A stretch of 64,000 nt of DNA from contig NZ_BNAW01000045.1 in NCBI RefSeq assembly GCF_014654205.1, forward strand, positions 1 through 64,000, in the 5' to 3' direction. The position numbers were made by a program, and so were the translations under genes. The notes beneath the pieces are model-generated. The model made no database searches, had not been told where the DNA came from, and saw only the letters and a program-made list of their open reading frames with translations. Source of the DNA: Amycolatopsis bullii. Lineage in GTDB: Bacteria; Actinomycetota; Actinomycetes; Mycobacteriales; Pseudonocardiaceae. Shown piece after piece: positions 46,935-54,980 of this stretch; position 1 is the first letter of the stretch, and every line of letters begins with the position of its first letter.

Positions 46935-49660
46935 CGGTCATTCTCCGGACGCTGGAACGGGATGATCACTTCGGGCGCGCCGTGGGTGGTGCGGTCGAAG
47001 AACAACGCGCGGCCCGGCCGCGGCGACCAGTGCACGACCTGGCCCGCCGCGAACGGCGACAGCTCGTTGCCCTGGACGTCGAGCGCCGCCCACGTGCCGA
47101 TGTCGTCGGTGCCGCCGAAGCCCAGCGTATCCTTGAGCCGGGCGATGCTGCGCCACCAGCCGATCGTGTGGATGCCGTGCCCCGGTCCTTGCTTCAGGAG
47201 CACCCGCAGGTGGTCGAGCCCGCTCTTCAGCTGGCCGACCGCTTTGGCCTCCAGCGCGGGCAAAGCTGCGTCGACGCCGTAGAGCAGCAGCACCTTGGCG
47301 CCGCCCGACAGTGAACCGGTCATCGACTCCAGGACGCCGGTCAGGTCGTCCACCAGCGACGCCGCGTGGTTGTCCTGGCGCAGCCGTTCGGTCAGCTCCA
47401 GCGCGGCCGGGGCGCACGCGTCGATCGGGCAGCTCAGCACGAACTCGACTTCGCCCGGTTCGTACTGCCGGGACAGCGACCGCGCTGACGAGTCCATGAT
47501 GGACAGTGCCTCGGCGGTCGCCGAGCCGAGCACCGCGACGTTGCGGCCGGGCGCGCGCGGCAGGTCGACGCCGCACGCCGTCTCGGTGACGTCGATCGAC
47601 TGGCCGAGGAGGGCCCGCGGTTTCGAGTTCGGCTTGAGGTCCAGGTAGGCCGGGAACTGCTCCAGGACCGGCTGGTGCGCGCCGTCGAACAGGCGCGGCC
47701 GCGGGAAACGGCCCGCGTACTCCTCCCACAGCCGGTGCTGCAGCCGGACGAACACGTTCTTGCTGCTCGCGTCCGGGATGTGGGCCAGCTGGTTGCCGTG
47801 CGCGACGCCGGAGTCGTGGTTGATCACCGCGTGCCACTTCGGCGCCGACACCGCCGCGTTGTTCGTCTCGGCCAGCACGCGCCGCGCCTTCGGCATCGCG
47901 ATCCGCAGCGTGCACTGCTCGAACACGGCCGGCTTGCCCCAGAACGCCTCGATGCCGGCGACGTCCTGGCTGGCCAGCACCAGGTGGATGCCCTGCGAAC
48001 GACCGCGCCGCGCGATGTCCTCCAGCAGCTGCGTGGCCGTCGCCGTCACCTGGTCGCGACCCGCGAACAGGTACTGGAACTCGTCGATCACCGCGACGAT
48101 CCGCGGCCAGTGCCCGCCCGGGTCGGCTTCGCGCAGGTCGGCGAGGTTCGTGACCTCGTGCTCCTTCGCGGCCGCGGACCGGCGGCGCAGCTCGTCGGCC
48201 AGGAACCGGAGCAGCGCCAGGCCGAACTCGCGGTCGGTGTTGACGTTGACGCCGACCAGCCGCGCGTGCGGCAGCCAGCTGGCGTCCTTCCGGCCCGGTG
48301 CCAGGCCGGCGAACGAGACGCCTTCCTTGAAGTCCAGCAGGTACAGCGCCAGCTCTTCCGGGGTGTACCGGGCCGCGAGGCTGCCGAGCAGCGCGTACAG
48401 GAAGTTCGTCTTGCCCGAACCGGACGGGCCGCCGATCAGGGCGTGCGGGCTCGCGTCGCCGATCACGACCTCGACCGGTTCGCCTTCGAAGAACCCTACG
48501 GGGGCCCGCAGTTCGCGCGCCGAGCTCTCCTGGCCCAGCTCGGCGGGCAGCAGGTCGTCGAACGAGCGCGGCCCGCCCTGCTTGGCGATCAGCGCCTTGG
48601 AGATCGTGTCGACGGCCCGGATCACCTGCGCGGACGGCATCGCGGCGTCGAGGTCGACGACCAGGTCGGTGCCGGTCATGCTGCTGATCGCGTGCCGGTC
48701 GTCGAGCAGGCTCAGCGTCTCGACGGGCGCGCTCACCGCGGTCGGCACGTCGACCATGATCAGGCAGATGCCGGCGGCCAGGGCACCGCTCGCGACGCGC
48801 TTGAGGTCGCGGGCGCGCTCGGGCTCGAGGGTCTCGCCGTTGCCGTAGAGCACCACGATGCGGTACGGCTCGCCGCGTTGACCGGTCCTGGCCCGCATTT
48901 CCCGCAGCGACGTGAACCCGGCGGACATGCAGCTGGCGTGGATGCGCCGGATGTGCCCGGCCAGCTCGTCGAGGAGGTCCTCGAGCCGCCCCGGGTCGTA
49001 CAGCGAAAGCGCGCTGGTCTGGCTGAGCGGGTAGAGGTCGGGCAGGATCGCGGTCAGCTGCCCGATGTCCCACAGGTGGACGCGCACCGCGCCGGGCTCG
49101 AACGTGGAGAGCACGCGGACCAGCAGGTTCTGCACGATGCCGTCGATCGCGGGCCGCGTCTTCGGTGCCGACGTGATCGCCAGGTGCGACTCGTCGAGCA
49201 ACGGGACGGCGACGTCGAACGTGCGGGTCGCGTCGCCACCGGCGGCGGTGGCCGAGCCGACGCGCCACAGCCCGGGCGACGTCAGGCCGGGGTTGTGGCC
49301 GACCGTGCCGAGCCAGTCGCCCGGCGGCAGCCCGGCCGCGCCGGGTGCGTTCTGGGCGACCAGTTCCCGCAGCGTCGCGGGACCTTGGCTCCAATCGGTG
49401 TAGAAAGCGCTTCGCACGCTGCCGAGCGCGCCGAACACTTCGTGCGCGGCGGGGTGGCGGGACCACTCGTTCTGCTGCTCGGCCGTGGCGTGGTTCATGC
49501 CGACCTTGACGATGTCCTGCTCCAGCCGGAGCTTGGCGAGGTCGGCTTCCGCGGCTTGGCGCGCGCCGGCCGCCGCGCCCAGCACCAGTCCGATCTGGTG
49601 GCGGACCCGGTCGAGCGCGGTCTCGACGCGGTTGCGTTGCTCGGCTGACTTGTTGGCCAT
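46931..49660 (-). CDS. FtsK/SpoIIIE-type ATPase of type VII-like locus
   Basis: A motor ATPase of 909 residues. An N-terminal coiled coil (about 1-70) and a large alpha/beta domain precede the FtsK/SpoIIIE domain. Walker A GGPSGSGKT is at 410-418 and Walker B with VIDEFQYLF near 524-532; ARRGRSQGIHLVLASQDVAG is the typical sensor region. A further C-terminal degenerate RecA-like domain follows (about 690-900). It lacks the two N-terminal membrane helices of EccC, so it is soluble or membrane-recruited. The other core Ecc components are absent here. ATG 49660 follows GGGGA. It is predicted to move the small helical proteins encoded beside it. Confidence 0.85.
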   Translation of the reverse strand: MANKSAEQRNRVETALDRVRHQIGLVLGAAAGARQAAEADLAKLRLEQDIVKVGMNHATAEQQNEWSRHPAAHEVFGALGSVRSAFYTDWSQGPATLRELVAQNAPGAAGLPPGDWLGTVGHNPGLTSPGLWRVGSATAAGGDATRTFDVAVPLLDESHLAITSAPKTRPAIDGIVQNLLVRVLSTFEPGAVRVHLWDIGQLTAILPDLYPLSQTSALSLYDPGRLEDLLDELAGHIRRIHASCMSAGFTSLREMRARTGQRGEPYRIVVLYGNGETLEPERARDLKRVASGALAAGICLIMVDVPTAVSAPVETLSLLDDRHAISSMTGTDLVVDLDAAMPSAQVIRAVDTISKALIAKQGGPRSFDDLLPAELGQESSARELRAPVGFFEGEPVEVVIGDASPHALIGGPSGSGKTNFLYALLGSLAARYTPEELALYLLDFKEGVSFAGLAPGRKDASWLPHARLVGVNVNTDREFGLALLRFLADELRRRSAAAKEHEVTNLADLREADPGGHWPRIVAVIDEFQYLFAGRDQVTATATQLLEDIARRGRSQGIHLVLASQDVAGIEAFWGKPAVFEQCTLRIAMPKARRVLAETNNAAVSAPKWHAVINHDSGVAHGNQLAHIPDASSKNVFVRLQHRLWEEYAGRFPRPRLFDGAHQPVLEQFPAYLDLKPNSKPRALLGQSIDVTETACGVDLPRAPGRNVAVLGSATAEALSIMDSSARSLSRQYEPGEVEFVLSCPIDACAPAALELTERLRQDNHAASLVDDLTGVLESMTGSLSGGAKVLLLYGVDAALPALEAKAVGQLKSGLDHLRVLLKQGPGHGIHTIGWWRSIARLKDTLGFGGTDDIGTWAALDVQGNELSPFAAGQVVHWSPRPGRALFFDRTTHGAPEVIIPFQRPENDR

Positions 49661-49696
49661 CGGCGTCCCCAAGAAAATGGTGTCCCCTGAAAAGGA

Positions 49697-49942
49697 TTAC
49701 AGGCGCGACCGGTATCCGCTCACCAGATCCTCGGCGGCGTGCAGGCGGACGAGGAGCTGGTCCAGCCCCTCGCCGGCCTGTGCGTACTGCGAAGGAAGCC
49801 AAGGATCGGCCTTGGCCTGGGCGTCCACGAGAGCTTGCCGGGCTTCCCCGAGCAGGCTTGTGGCCCGTTCGGAGTGGGCGCGCGCGTCGGCGAGCCCGGT
49901 CACGGCAGCGGTGAGCAGCTGGTGGAGTTCGGCGAGCGTCAT
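49697..49942 (-). CDS. Small helical protein A of FtsK locus
   Basis: An all-helical protein of 81 residues, WXG100-sized but without a WXG motif (TLAELHQLLTAAVTGLADAR, then a second helix). It ends in SGYRSRL. The neighbouring 86-residue protein ends in DSYSARL, so the pair shares a Tyr-x-x-Arg-Leu tail that could be a recognition signal. It lies between that gene and the ATPase gene. I infer a secreted heterodimer, by analogy with WXG100 pairs. Confidence 0.7.
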   Translation of the reverse strand: MTLAELHQLLTAAVTGLADARAHSERATSLLGEARQALVDAQAKADPWLPSQYAQAGEGLDQLLVRLHAAEDLVSGYRSRL

Positions 49943-49947
49943 CCGGC

Positions 49948-50208
49948 TTACAGACGCGCCGAGTAGGAGTCGGCGGAGGAAATGCTTGCTTGGACGGTGC
50001 TCTGCAAGCCGTTGATGCCTTGCAGGGCCTCCGCCAGGAGTCCGTGCGCCTGGCTCACTTCGTGCTGGCTGCTCCCTTGGGTCGCCTGTGCGAGCGACTG
50101 CTGGGCTTCTTCGAGAGACTGCGCTGCCTGTTGCAGGGCGGCGATGCTCGCGGACGCCTTCTCGTTGGCGAGCGCGATGCCAGCGCGGATCTCTTCGACT
50201 CCGGCCAT
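49948..50208 (-). CDS. Small helical protein B of FtsK locus
   Basis: An all-helical protein of 86 residues with two long helices (VEEIRAGIALANEKASASIA; then a Gln/Ala-rich helix and QAHGLLAEALQGINGLQSTV). It ends in DSYSARL. ATG 50208 follows GAGGAGTAGAGG. It is the first gene of the minus-strand half of the locus, 5 nt before protein A, so the two are coexpressed. Function is inferred as the substrate or partner of the FtsK-type ATPase. Confidence 0.7.
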   Translation of the reverse strand: MAGVEEIRAGIALANEKASASIAALQQAAQSLEEAQQSLAQATQGSSQHEVSQAHGLLAEALQGINGLQSTVQASISSADSYSARL

Positions 50209-50326
50209 CGGGCCTCTACTCCTCGAATCTGTGGTGTCGTACGGGGACGGATTCCATTGAAACAGATCCAGCGACTCAGCGTGATCATCAGACTTTGCCG
50301 AGTGATCGCGGGCCCGGAATCAGCAA

Positions 50327-50353
50327 GGCCCCGGACGTGTCACGTCCGGGGCC
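50327..50353. other. Perfect 13-bp inverted repeat
   Basis: GGCCCCGGACGTG-T-CACGTCCGGGGCC lies in the gap between the FtsK locus promoter and tRNA-Ser(GGA). It could be a bidirectional terminator without a U-run, or a protein-binding site. In 50209-50421 I see no gene, only this element and the promoter of the minus-strand FtsK locus. Confidence 0.6.
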
Positions 50354-50421
50354 GGGCCGATCACGGTCTGTGCGGGGATTGTCCCGGCGCCAGTACCGCA
50401 CACTGAAGTCGCTGGCCAGCG

Positions 50422-50646
50422 CTACCCCAGGTCAGAGCGGTTTTCGTGCCACTGCTGGCCTTTCTCGACAGGGGCGGGCGAGGTGCTGGTGAGACTAGCG
50501 CGACCGGAGTAAGCGCCTTCGGTCAGCCCTGTTCGTAACTCCTCGTACAGGCGGAGAATTCCGCAGCACCGAAGGCATTTCACGTTCGGCTGGGCCGGAA
50601 GTGCCGCACAACTATGTCCGGGACATACCGACGGTGGGTCGCGCAC
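50422..50646 (-). CDS. Doubtful small Cys-rich protein
   Basis: A 74-residue frame from GTG 50646. It has a zinc-ribbon-like Cys arrangement, CPGHSC near residue 8 and CLRCC near 25, followed by a helical LYEELRTGLTEG and a basic tail. Base composition is lower in G+C than the surrounding genes. The frame extends upstream through the tRNA, which is not real coding. No ribosome-binding site is visible, so this may be a small Zn protein, a remnant or chance. Confidence 0.3.
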   Translation of the reverse strand: MRDPPSVCPGHSCAALPAQPNVKCLRCCGILRLYEELRTGLTEGAYSGRASLTSTSPAPVEKGQQWHENRSDLG

Positions 50647-50688
50647 GGTGCGGCCGGGACTCGAGTGATAGAGGGCGAGAAAGACGAA

Positions 50689-50721
50689 ACGCCGGGCTGC
50701 TCGCGAAGAGCTGCCCGGCGT
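50689..50721 (-). terminator. Intrinsic terminator after tRNA-Ser(GGA)
   Basis: On the minus strand, ACGCCGGGC and GCCCGGCGT pair around a 15-nt loop and are followed by TTCGTCTTTC. It lies 16 nt downstream of the tRNA 3' end. Confidence 0.8.
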
Positions 50722-50737
50722 TCGCCTGATCAACCGG

Positions 50738-50822
50738 CGGAGGATACAGGATTCGAACCTGCGAGGGCGTGAACCCAACACGCTTTCCAAGCGTGCGCCT
50801 TAGGCCGCTCGGCCAATCCTCC
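50738..50822 (-). tRNA. tRNA-Ser(GGA)
   Basis: An 85-nt class II tRNA on the minus strand. The acceptor GGAGGAT pairs with ATCCTCC (G discriminator). The anticodon stem CACGC/GCGTG encloses TTGGAAA with anticodon GGA. A long variable arm and a T arm with GGTTCGAATCC follow. CCA is not encoded. Confidence 0.97.
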
Positions 50823-50849
50823 GCAGGAGACGATACCGGATGGCCCCCG

Positions 50850-51611
50850 TCACCCGTGAAGGTGGGTTACGTCGGCGACCACGCACGTGATGTTGTCCGG
50901 GCCGCCGCCTTCGTTGGCCAGGCGGATCAGCTCCGGGATGACCTCGGCCGGCTCCGCGCCCGCCGCCAGGACGTCGCGCAGGGTGGGTTCGGAGACCGGG
51001 CCGCTCAAGCCGTCCGAACAGAGCAGGTAGCGGTCGCCGGGCTTGGCCTTGAACGTCCAGATGTCCGGGTCGCCGGAACCCGCCGTCTGCAAGGCCTTCA
51101 TCAGCAGCGATCGGCGCGGGTGGGACTCGGCGTCCTCGGCGGCGACGCGGCCGTCCTCGACCAACGCCTGCACGAGCGTGTGGTCGCGGGTCAGCCGGCG
51201 CAGGCCGCCGTCGCGCAGGAGGTAGCCGCGGCTGTCGCCGATGTGGGCGGCCGCGAACTCGACACCGTCGAACAGCAGGGCCGTCAGCGTGGTGCCCATG
51301 CCCTCGGTCGTCGGCTCCTGCGACGCCACTTCGTGCAGCCGCTGGTCGATCGACTTGACCACGCCGGCCAGCGTCGCGACCAGGTCCACGTTCGTCAGAT
51401 CGAGCCGTCGGAGGTCGACTTCGAGCTCGCGCAACACGTCGACCGCCGTCGCGCTGGCGACCTCTCCGTGCGGCTGACCGCCGATGCCGTCGGCGACGGC
51501 GAGCAGGCGGGAACTCGCGTAGACCGCGTCCTCGTTGACCCGGCGTCGCCGGCCGACGTCCGACCCGGCGGCGTACCGCAGGACGTACCGATCGTATGTC
51601 ATGCCTCCCAT
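50850..51611 (-). CDS. PP2C-family Ser/Thr protein phosphatase
   Basis: A cytoplasmic Mn/Mg-dependent phosphatase of 253 residues (250 from the alternative ATG 51602). The metal-binding motifs VNEDA, VADGIGG, MGTTLTALLF, AHIGDSRGYLL, CSDGLSGPVSE and GGGPDNITCVV appear in the canonical order. No membrane anchor is present, unlike PstP of the main actinobacterial cluster. It faces the methyltransferase-kinase operon across 69 bp, so it could reverse the action of the kinase there. The start codon is uncertain: neither ATG has a well-spaced ribosome-binding site. Confidence 0.92.
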   Translation of the reverse strand: MGGMTYDRYVLRYAAGSDVGRRRRVNEDAVYASSRLLAVADGIGGQPHGEVASATAVDVLRELEVDLRRLDLTNVDLVATLAGVVKSIDQRLHEVASQEPTTEGMGTTLTALLFDGVEFAAAHIGDSRGYLLRDGGLRRLTRDHTLVQALVEDGRVAAEDAESHPRRSLLMKALQTAGSGDPDIWTFKAKPGDRYLLCSDGLSGPVSEPTLRDVLAAGAEPAEVIPELIRLANEGGGPDNITCVVADVTHLHG

Positions 51612-51680
51612 GAAAGCATTGGTTGACTGAGTTCACAAGCATGACGGCTGAATGGAGCATCCTCCGATAGAGTCCTCGCC

Positions 51681-53375
51681 ATGGACGACGACGCCACGGT
51701 CAGCGCGGCCGACATCGCGCGGCTCGCCGGGGTCGGCCGGGCCGCGGTCAGCAACTGGCGCCGCCGCTACCCGGACTTCCCGCAGCCGGTCGGCGGCACG
51801 GCGTCGAGCCCGCTGTTCGGCCTCTCCGCCGTCGCCGGCTGGTTCCGCGCCCGCGGCAAGAAGTTCGAGCTGAGCGCCGGCGAACGCGCGTGGCAGCGCC
51901 TGCGCGCCCTCGGAGACGACCTCGACCTCGCCGAGCGCGTCAGCCGCGCGGGCGGCTTCTTCGCCTTCCAGGCGGGCGTCTTCGACACCTTCGACAGCGA
52001 ACTCGACGACCCGGAGCTGCTCACCCTGCTCAGCGAGATGACGCAACAGGCGGGCCCGGTCGAGGCGTTCGAACTGTTGTGCCGCCGGTACTTCGAGGCG
52101 CATTCACGCCGGTTGTCGGCCACGCCGGAGCCGGTCGCCGAGCTGATGGCCCGGCTCGCCGGTCCGGTATCGACGATCCTCGACCCCGCGTGCGGGTTCG
52201 GCGCGCTCGCGCTGGCGAGCGGCGCGAAAACCGTGCTGGCGCAGGACAGTGACCCGATGACGGCGTCGATCGCGGCCCTGCGCCTCGCCCTGCGTGGCGT
52301 CGAGGCCGAGGTCCACGCGGTCGACGCGCTGCGCGAAGACGCCTTCGCCGGCCGCACCGCCGAAGCGGTGTTGTGCGACCCGCCGTTCAACGAACGCGCC
52401 TGGGGTCACGACGAACTGGTCGGCGACGAGCGCTGGGAGTACGGCCTGCCCCCGCGCGGCGAACCCGAGCTCGCCTGGGTGCAGCACTGCCTCGCGCACG
52501 TCGAACCCGGTGGCACGGTGGCGATCCTGATGCCGGGCGCGGCGGCCGGGCGGCGCAGCGGCAAACGCATCCGCGGCAACCTGCTGCGCGCGGGCGCGGT
52601 CCGCGCGGTCGTCACGCTGACGCCGGCCGGGCCCGACCTCTGGCTGCTGCGCCGGCCGTCGCCCGGCGAGCGTGCGCCGTCCACCGTGCTGCTCGCCGAA
52701 GCGGGCGACGAGCTGTCCACAGTGGAAGCACTGTGGCGGGAGTTCCGCGCTCACCCGGAATCCGGCGTCCGGATCATCGACCTGCTCGATGACGACGTCG
52801 ACCTGACGCCGGCCCGCCGCCGCACCCGGGACGAGGATCCGGGCCAGGCCTTCCAGGCCGTGCGCGCCCGGTTCGCCGAGCTGGTCCCGCGGCTGCCACC
52901 GCTCGAACCGGCGGCGGCCGAACCGGCGTTCACGACGATCGGCGAGCTGGTCAAGGCCGGTGTCGTCGAGGTCAGGTACGCGCCGGTGCGCGCGGACGCC
53001 GAGCACCCGCCGGCCGAGGCGGGTGACGTGGTCGCGTCGGTGACCGGGATCGCGTACGTCCACAGTGGACCGCCGCGGCCGGTCGGTGCCGGGCTCACCG
53101 TGTACCGCGTCGACGCGGAGCGGCTGGACGCGGACTTCCTCGCCGGCTGCCTGCGCGCGGCCGACCTGCCGACGGCGTCGGCGTCCACCCGGATCGACGG
53201 CAGGCGCGTGCGGATCCCGCGGCTGCCGATCGCCGTTCAGCGGGAGTACGGCGGGATCTTCAAGGACCTCGCCGAGTTCGACACCGTGTTGCGCCAGGCG
53301 GCCGAAACGGGCCGCGACCTGGTCCGGCTAGGCTTCGCGGGACTTGTCGAAGGACGGCTCAGGCCGGGCCAATAG
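51681..53375 (+). CDS. HTH-containing N6-adenine DNA methyltransferase-like protein
   Basis: A protein of 564 residues. The N-terminal helix-turn-helix (about 8-30, ADIARLAGVGRAAVSNWRRR) is fused to a helical region and a class I methyltransferase fold with motif I DPACGFGALALA (168-179) and motif IV CDPPFNERAWG (232-242), the HsdM/N6-Mtase type. The first motif IV residue is Cys instead of the usual Asn, Asp or Ser, so activity is uncertain. A C-terminal specificity-like region is present (about 400-560). No restriction subunit follows. ATG 51681 has TAGAGT 7 nt upstream, a leaderless start. The kinase gene begins 8 nt after its stop. Confidence 0.82.
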   Translation: MDDDATVSAADIARLAGVGRAAVSNWRRRYPDFPQPVGGTASSPLFGLSAVAGWFRARGKKFELSAGERAWQRLRALGDDLDLAERVSRAGGFFAFQAGVFDTFDSELDDPELLTLLSEMTQQAGPVEAFELLCRRYFEAHSRRLSATPEPVAELMARLAGPVSTILDPACGFGALALASGAKTVLAQDSDPMTASIAALRLALRGVEAEVHAVDALREDAFAGRTAEAVLCDPPFNERAWGHDELVGDERWEYGLPPRGEPELAWVQHCLAHVEPGGTVAILMPGAAAGRRSGKRIRGNLLRAGAVRAVVTLTPAGPDLWLLRRPSPGERAPSTVLLAEAGDELSTVEALWREFRAHPESGVRIIDLLDDDVDLTPARRRTRDEDPGQAFQAVRARFAELVPRLPPLEPAAAEPAFTTIGELVKAGVVEVRYAPVRADAEHPPAEAGDVVASVTGIAYVHSGPPRPVGAGLTVYRVDAERLDADFLAGCLRAADLPTASASTRIDGRRVRIPRLPIAVQREYGGIFKDLAEFDTVLRQAAETGRDLVRLGFAGLVEGRLRPGQ

Positions 53376-53383
53376 GGGAACGG

Positions 53384-54274
53384 ATGCTGATCGCCGACCG
53401 CTACGAGCTCGACGAGCTGCCGCTCGGCCGCGGCGGGATGGGTGCGGTGCACGGCGGGTACGACCGCAGGCTGGGCCGCCGCGTCGCGATCAAGCTGCTC
53501 AGGCTGCCGGGCCGCGACGAAGAGCTCGAAGCCCGCTTCGCCCGCGAAGCCCGCATCCTGGCGACGCTCGACCACCCCGGCGTCCCGACGCTGTACGACT
53601 ACGGCACCCACGACGACCGGTTGTTCCAGGTCATGCAGTTCGTCGACGGCGTGACGGTGGCCGACCTGCTCGCCGAGCACGGGCCGCTGCCGGTGCCGTG
53701 GGCCGCGGCGATCGCGGCGCAGGCGTGCGCGGTGCTGACCGCCGCCCACGCGCTCGCCGTCTGCCACCGCGACCTCAAGCCGTCCAACCTCATGCTCGGG
53801 CCCGACGGCGGCGTGAAGGTGATGGACTTCGGGCTGGCCGTGCTCCGCGAAGCCGACGCGGCGCAGTTCACCCGGGCCGGGCAGCTGCTCGGGACGCCGT
53901 CGTACATGGCGCCGGAGCAGATCCAGCGGGGCGGCGCCGAACCGCGCAGCGACCTCTACGCGCTGGGCTGCGTGCTGCACGAGATGCTCACCGGGCGGCG
54001 GCTCTTCGACGGGCCGACCGCGTACGCGGTGTTCGAGCGGCAGGTCAAGGAGCTGCCGCCGCCGGTGCCGGGGCTGCCGAAACCGCTGAACCGGCTGCTC
54101 GCCGAGGTGCTGGCCAAGGACCCGGAGGCCCGCCCGGCCGGCGCCGCCGTGCTGTACGACCGGCTGGGCGCGTTCGTCGGCGGGCTGCCGCCGCTGCCGG
54201 GGTTCCTGGTGCCGCCGTCGGTGCCCAGCCCGGGCCGGATGTACGCGCGGATGCTGGGCCGGGTCAGCGGCTGA
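53384..54274 (+). CDS. Soluble Ser/Thr protein kinase
   Basis: A Hanks-type kinase of 296 residues. The glycine loop GRGGMGAVHGG is at 15-25, the ATP Lys37 in VAIKLL, catalytic HRDLKPSN at 128-135, DFG at 148-150, the activation-segment GTPSYMAPEQ and SDLYALGCVLHEMLTGRRLF. There is no transmembrane segment or PASTA domain, only a Pro-rich tail. It is 8 nt from the methyltransferase gene (same operon) and close to a divergent PP2C phosphatase. It may phosphorylate the methyltransferase; this is inferred. It ends with an 11-nt convergent overlap. Confidence 0.92.
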   Translation: MLIADRYELDELPLGRGGMGAVHGGYDRRLGRRVAIKLLRLPGRDEELEARFAREARILATLDHPGVPTLYDYGTHDDRLFQVMQFVDGVTVADLLAEHGPLPVPWAAAIAAQACAVLTAAHALAVCHRDLKPSNLMLGPDGGVKVMDFGLAVLREADAAQFTRAGQLLGTPSYMAPEQIQRGGAEPRSDLYALGCVLHEMLTGRRLFDGPTAYAVFERQVKELPPPVPGLPKPLNRLLAEVLAKDPEARPAGAAVLYDRLGAFVGGLPPLPGFLVPPSVPSPGRMYARMLGRVSG

Positions 54275-54761
54275 CCGCCGGGCGCCGGTCGGCGAGCGGC
54301 AGGCCCCGGCGCTGGATGCGCCGGTAGGTCGTCGCGTTCTGCACCGCGATGCTCACGCCGAGGGTCAGCGCGATCGACGCCGAGGTCAGCGAACCGTCGA
54401 CACCGAGGGCAGTACCCAGCGCGGCCACGCCGATCCGGACCGCGACCGTCAGCACCCACAACCCGATCGTGATCGCCGAACCCTTCTGGAACGTCGTCCC
54501 GTCGCGCTCGGTGAGGGTGGTCGTGGTGCTGCGCAGCACACCGAGCCCGGCGAGCACCAGCAGGTCGGCGGCGAGCACGCCCAGTTCGGCCGCGGACGCG
54601 CCGGGCAGCGCTTTCAGGGCCAGGTACCCGCCCAGCACCGTGAGCAGCAGTGGCATGACGACCAGCGTCCGGAGGCTGAGCAGCGTGCCGCGGACCTGCT
54701 GGTAGACGACCCGGTACAGGACGAGGCCGGCGATGGCGGCGTAGAGCAGGACGTCGGGCAT
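54264..54761 (-). CDS. Four-helix membrane protein (DUF1453/CcdC-like)
   Basis: A hydrophobic protein of 165 residues with four membrane segments (about 4-20, 32-50, 60-80 and 95-118) and an Arg-rich C-terminal tail. The middle sequence RSTTTTLTERDGTTFQKGSA resembles that of DUF1453-type CcdC-like proteins. The family's function is not settled. Its last 11 nt overlap the kinase gene. In the 219 bp upstream (54762-54980) I see promoter-type sequence only. Confidence 0.65.
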   Translation of the reverse strand: MPDVLLYAAIAGLVLYRVVYQQVRGTLLSLRTLVVMPLLLTVLGGYLALKALPGASAAELGVLAADLLVLAGLGVLRSTTTTLTERDGTTFQKGSAITIGLWVLTVAVRIGVAALGTALGVDGSLTSASIALTLGVSIAVQNATTYRRIQRRGLPLADRRPAVSR

Positions 54762-54980
54762 TTCGGAGCTCCCCTGGGTTTCGAAGGTCTCCCCAGCTTC
54801 GGCGGCCGGCGGCGCGGATTCGTCGGTCTACGGGCCGGATCCGGGTGGATTCCGGCCTCCACCCCCGGGTTGAGCGGCAGCTGCCCAAATCGTGACCTTC
54901 GCCGACGAACCTCGACCGGGTGAACGCCGTCTTTACCGGTGTCCAAACGCGATGATCGAAACAGCTGGGGGTAACGGATC

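Noticed and set aside
47675..49648. A 657-residue plus-strand ORF opposite the FtsK gene
   Set aside because: It mirrors the ATPase codons and has no start signal; the minus-strand Walker motifs settle the strand.
50647..50790. N-terminal extension of the Cys-rich ORF to 50790
   Set aside because: It runs through the tRNA-Ser(GGA) gene and its terminator.
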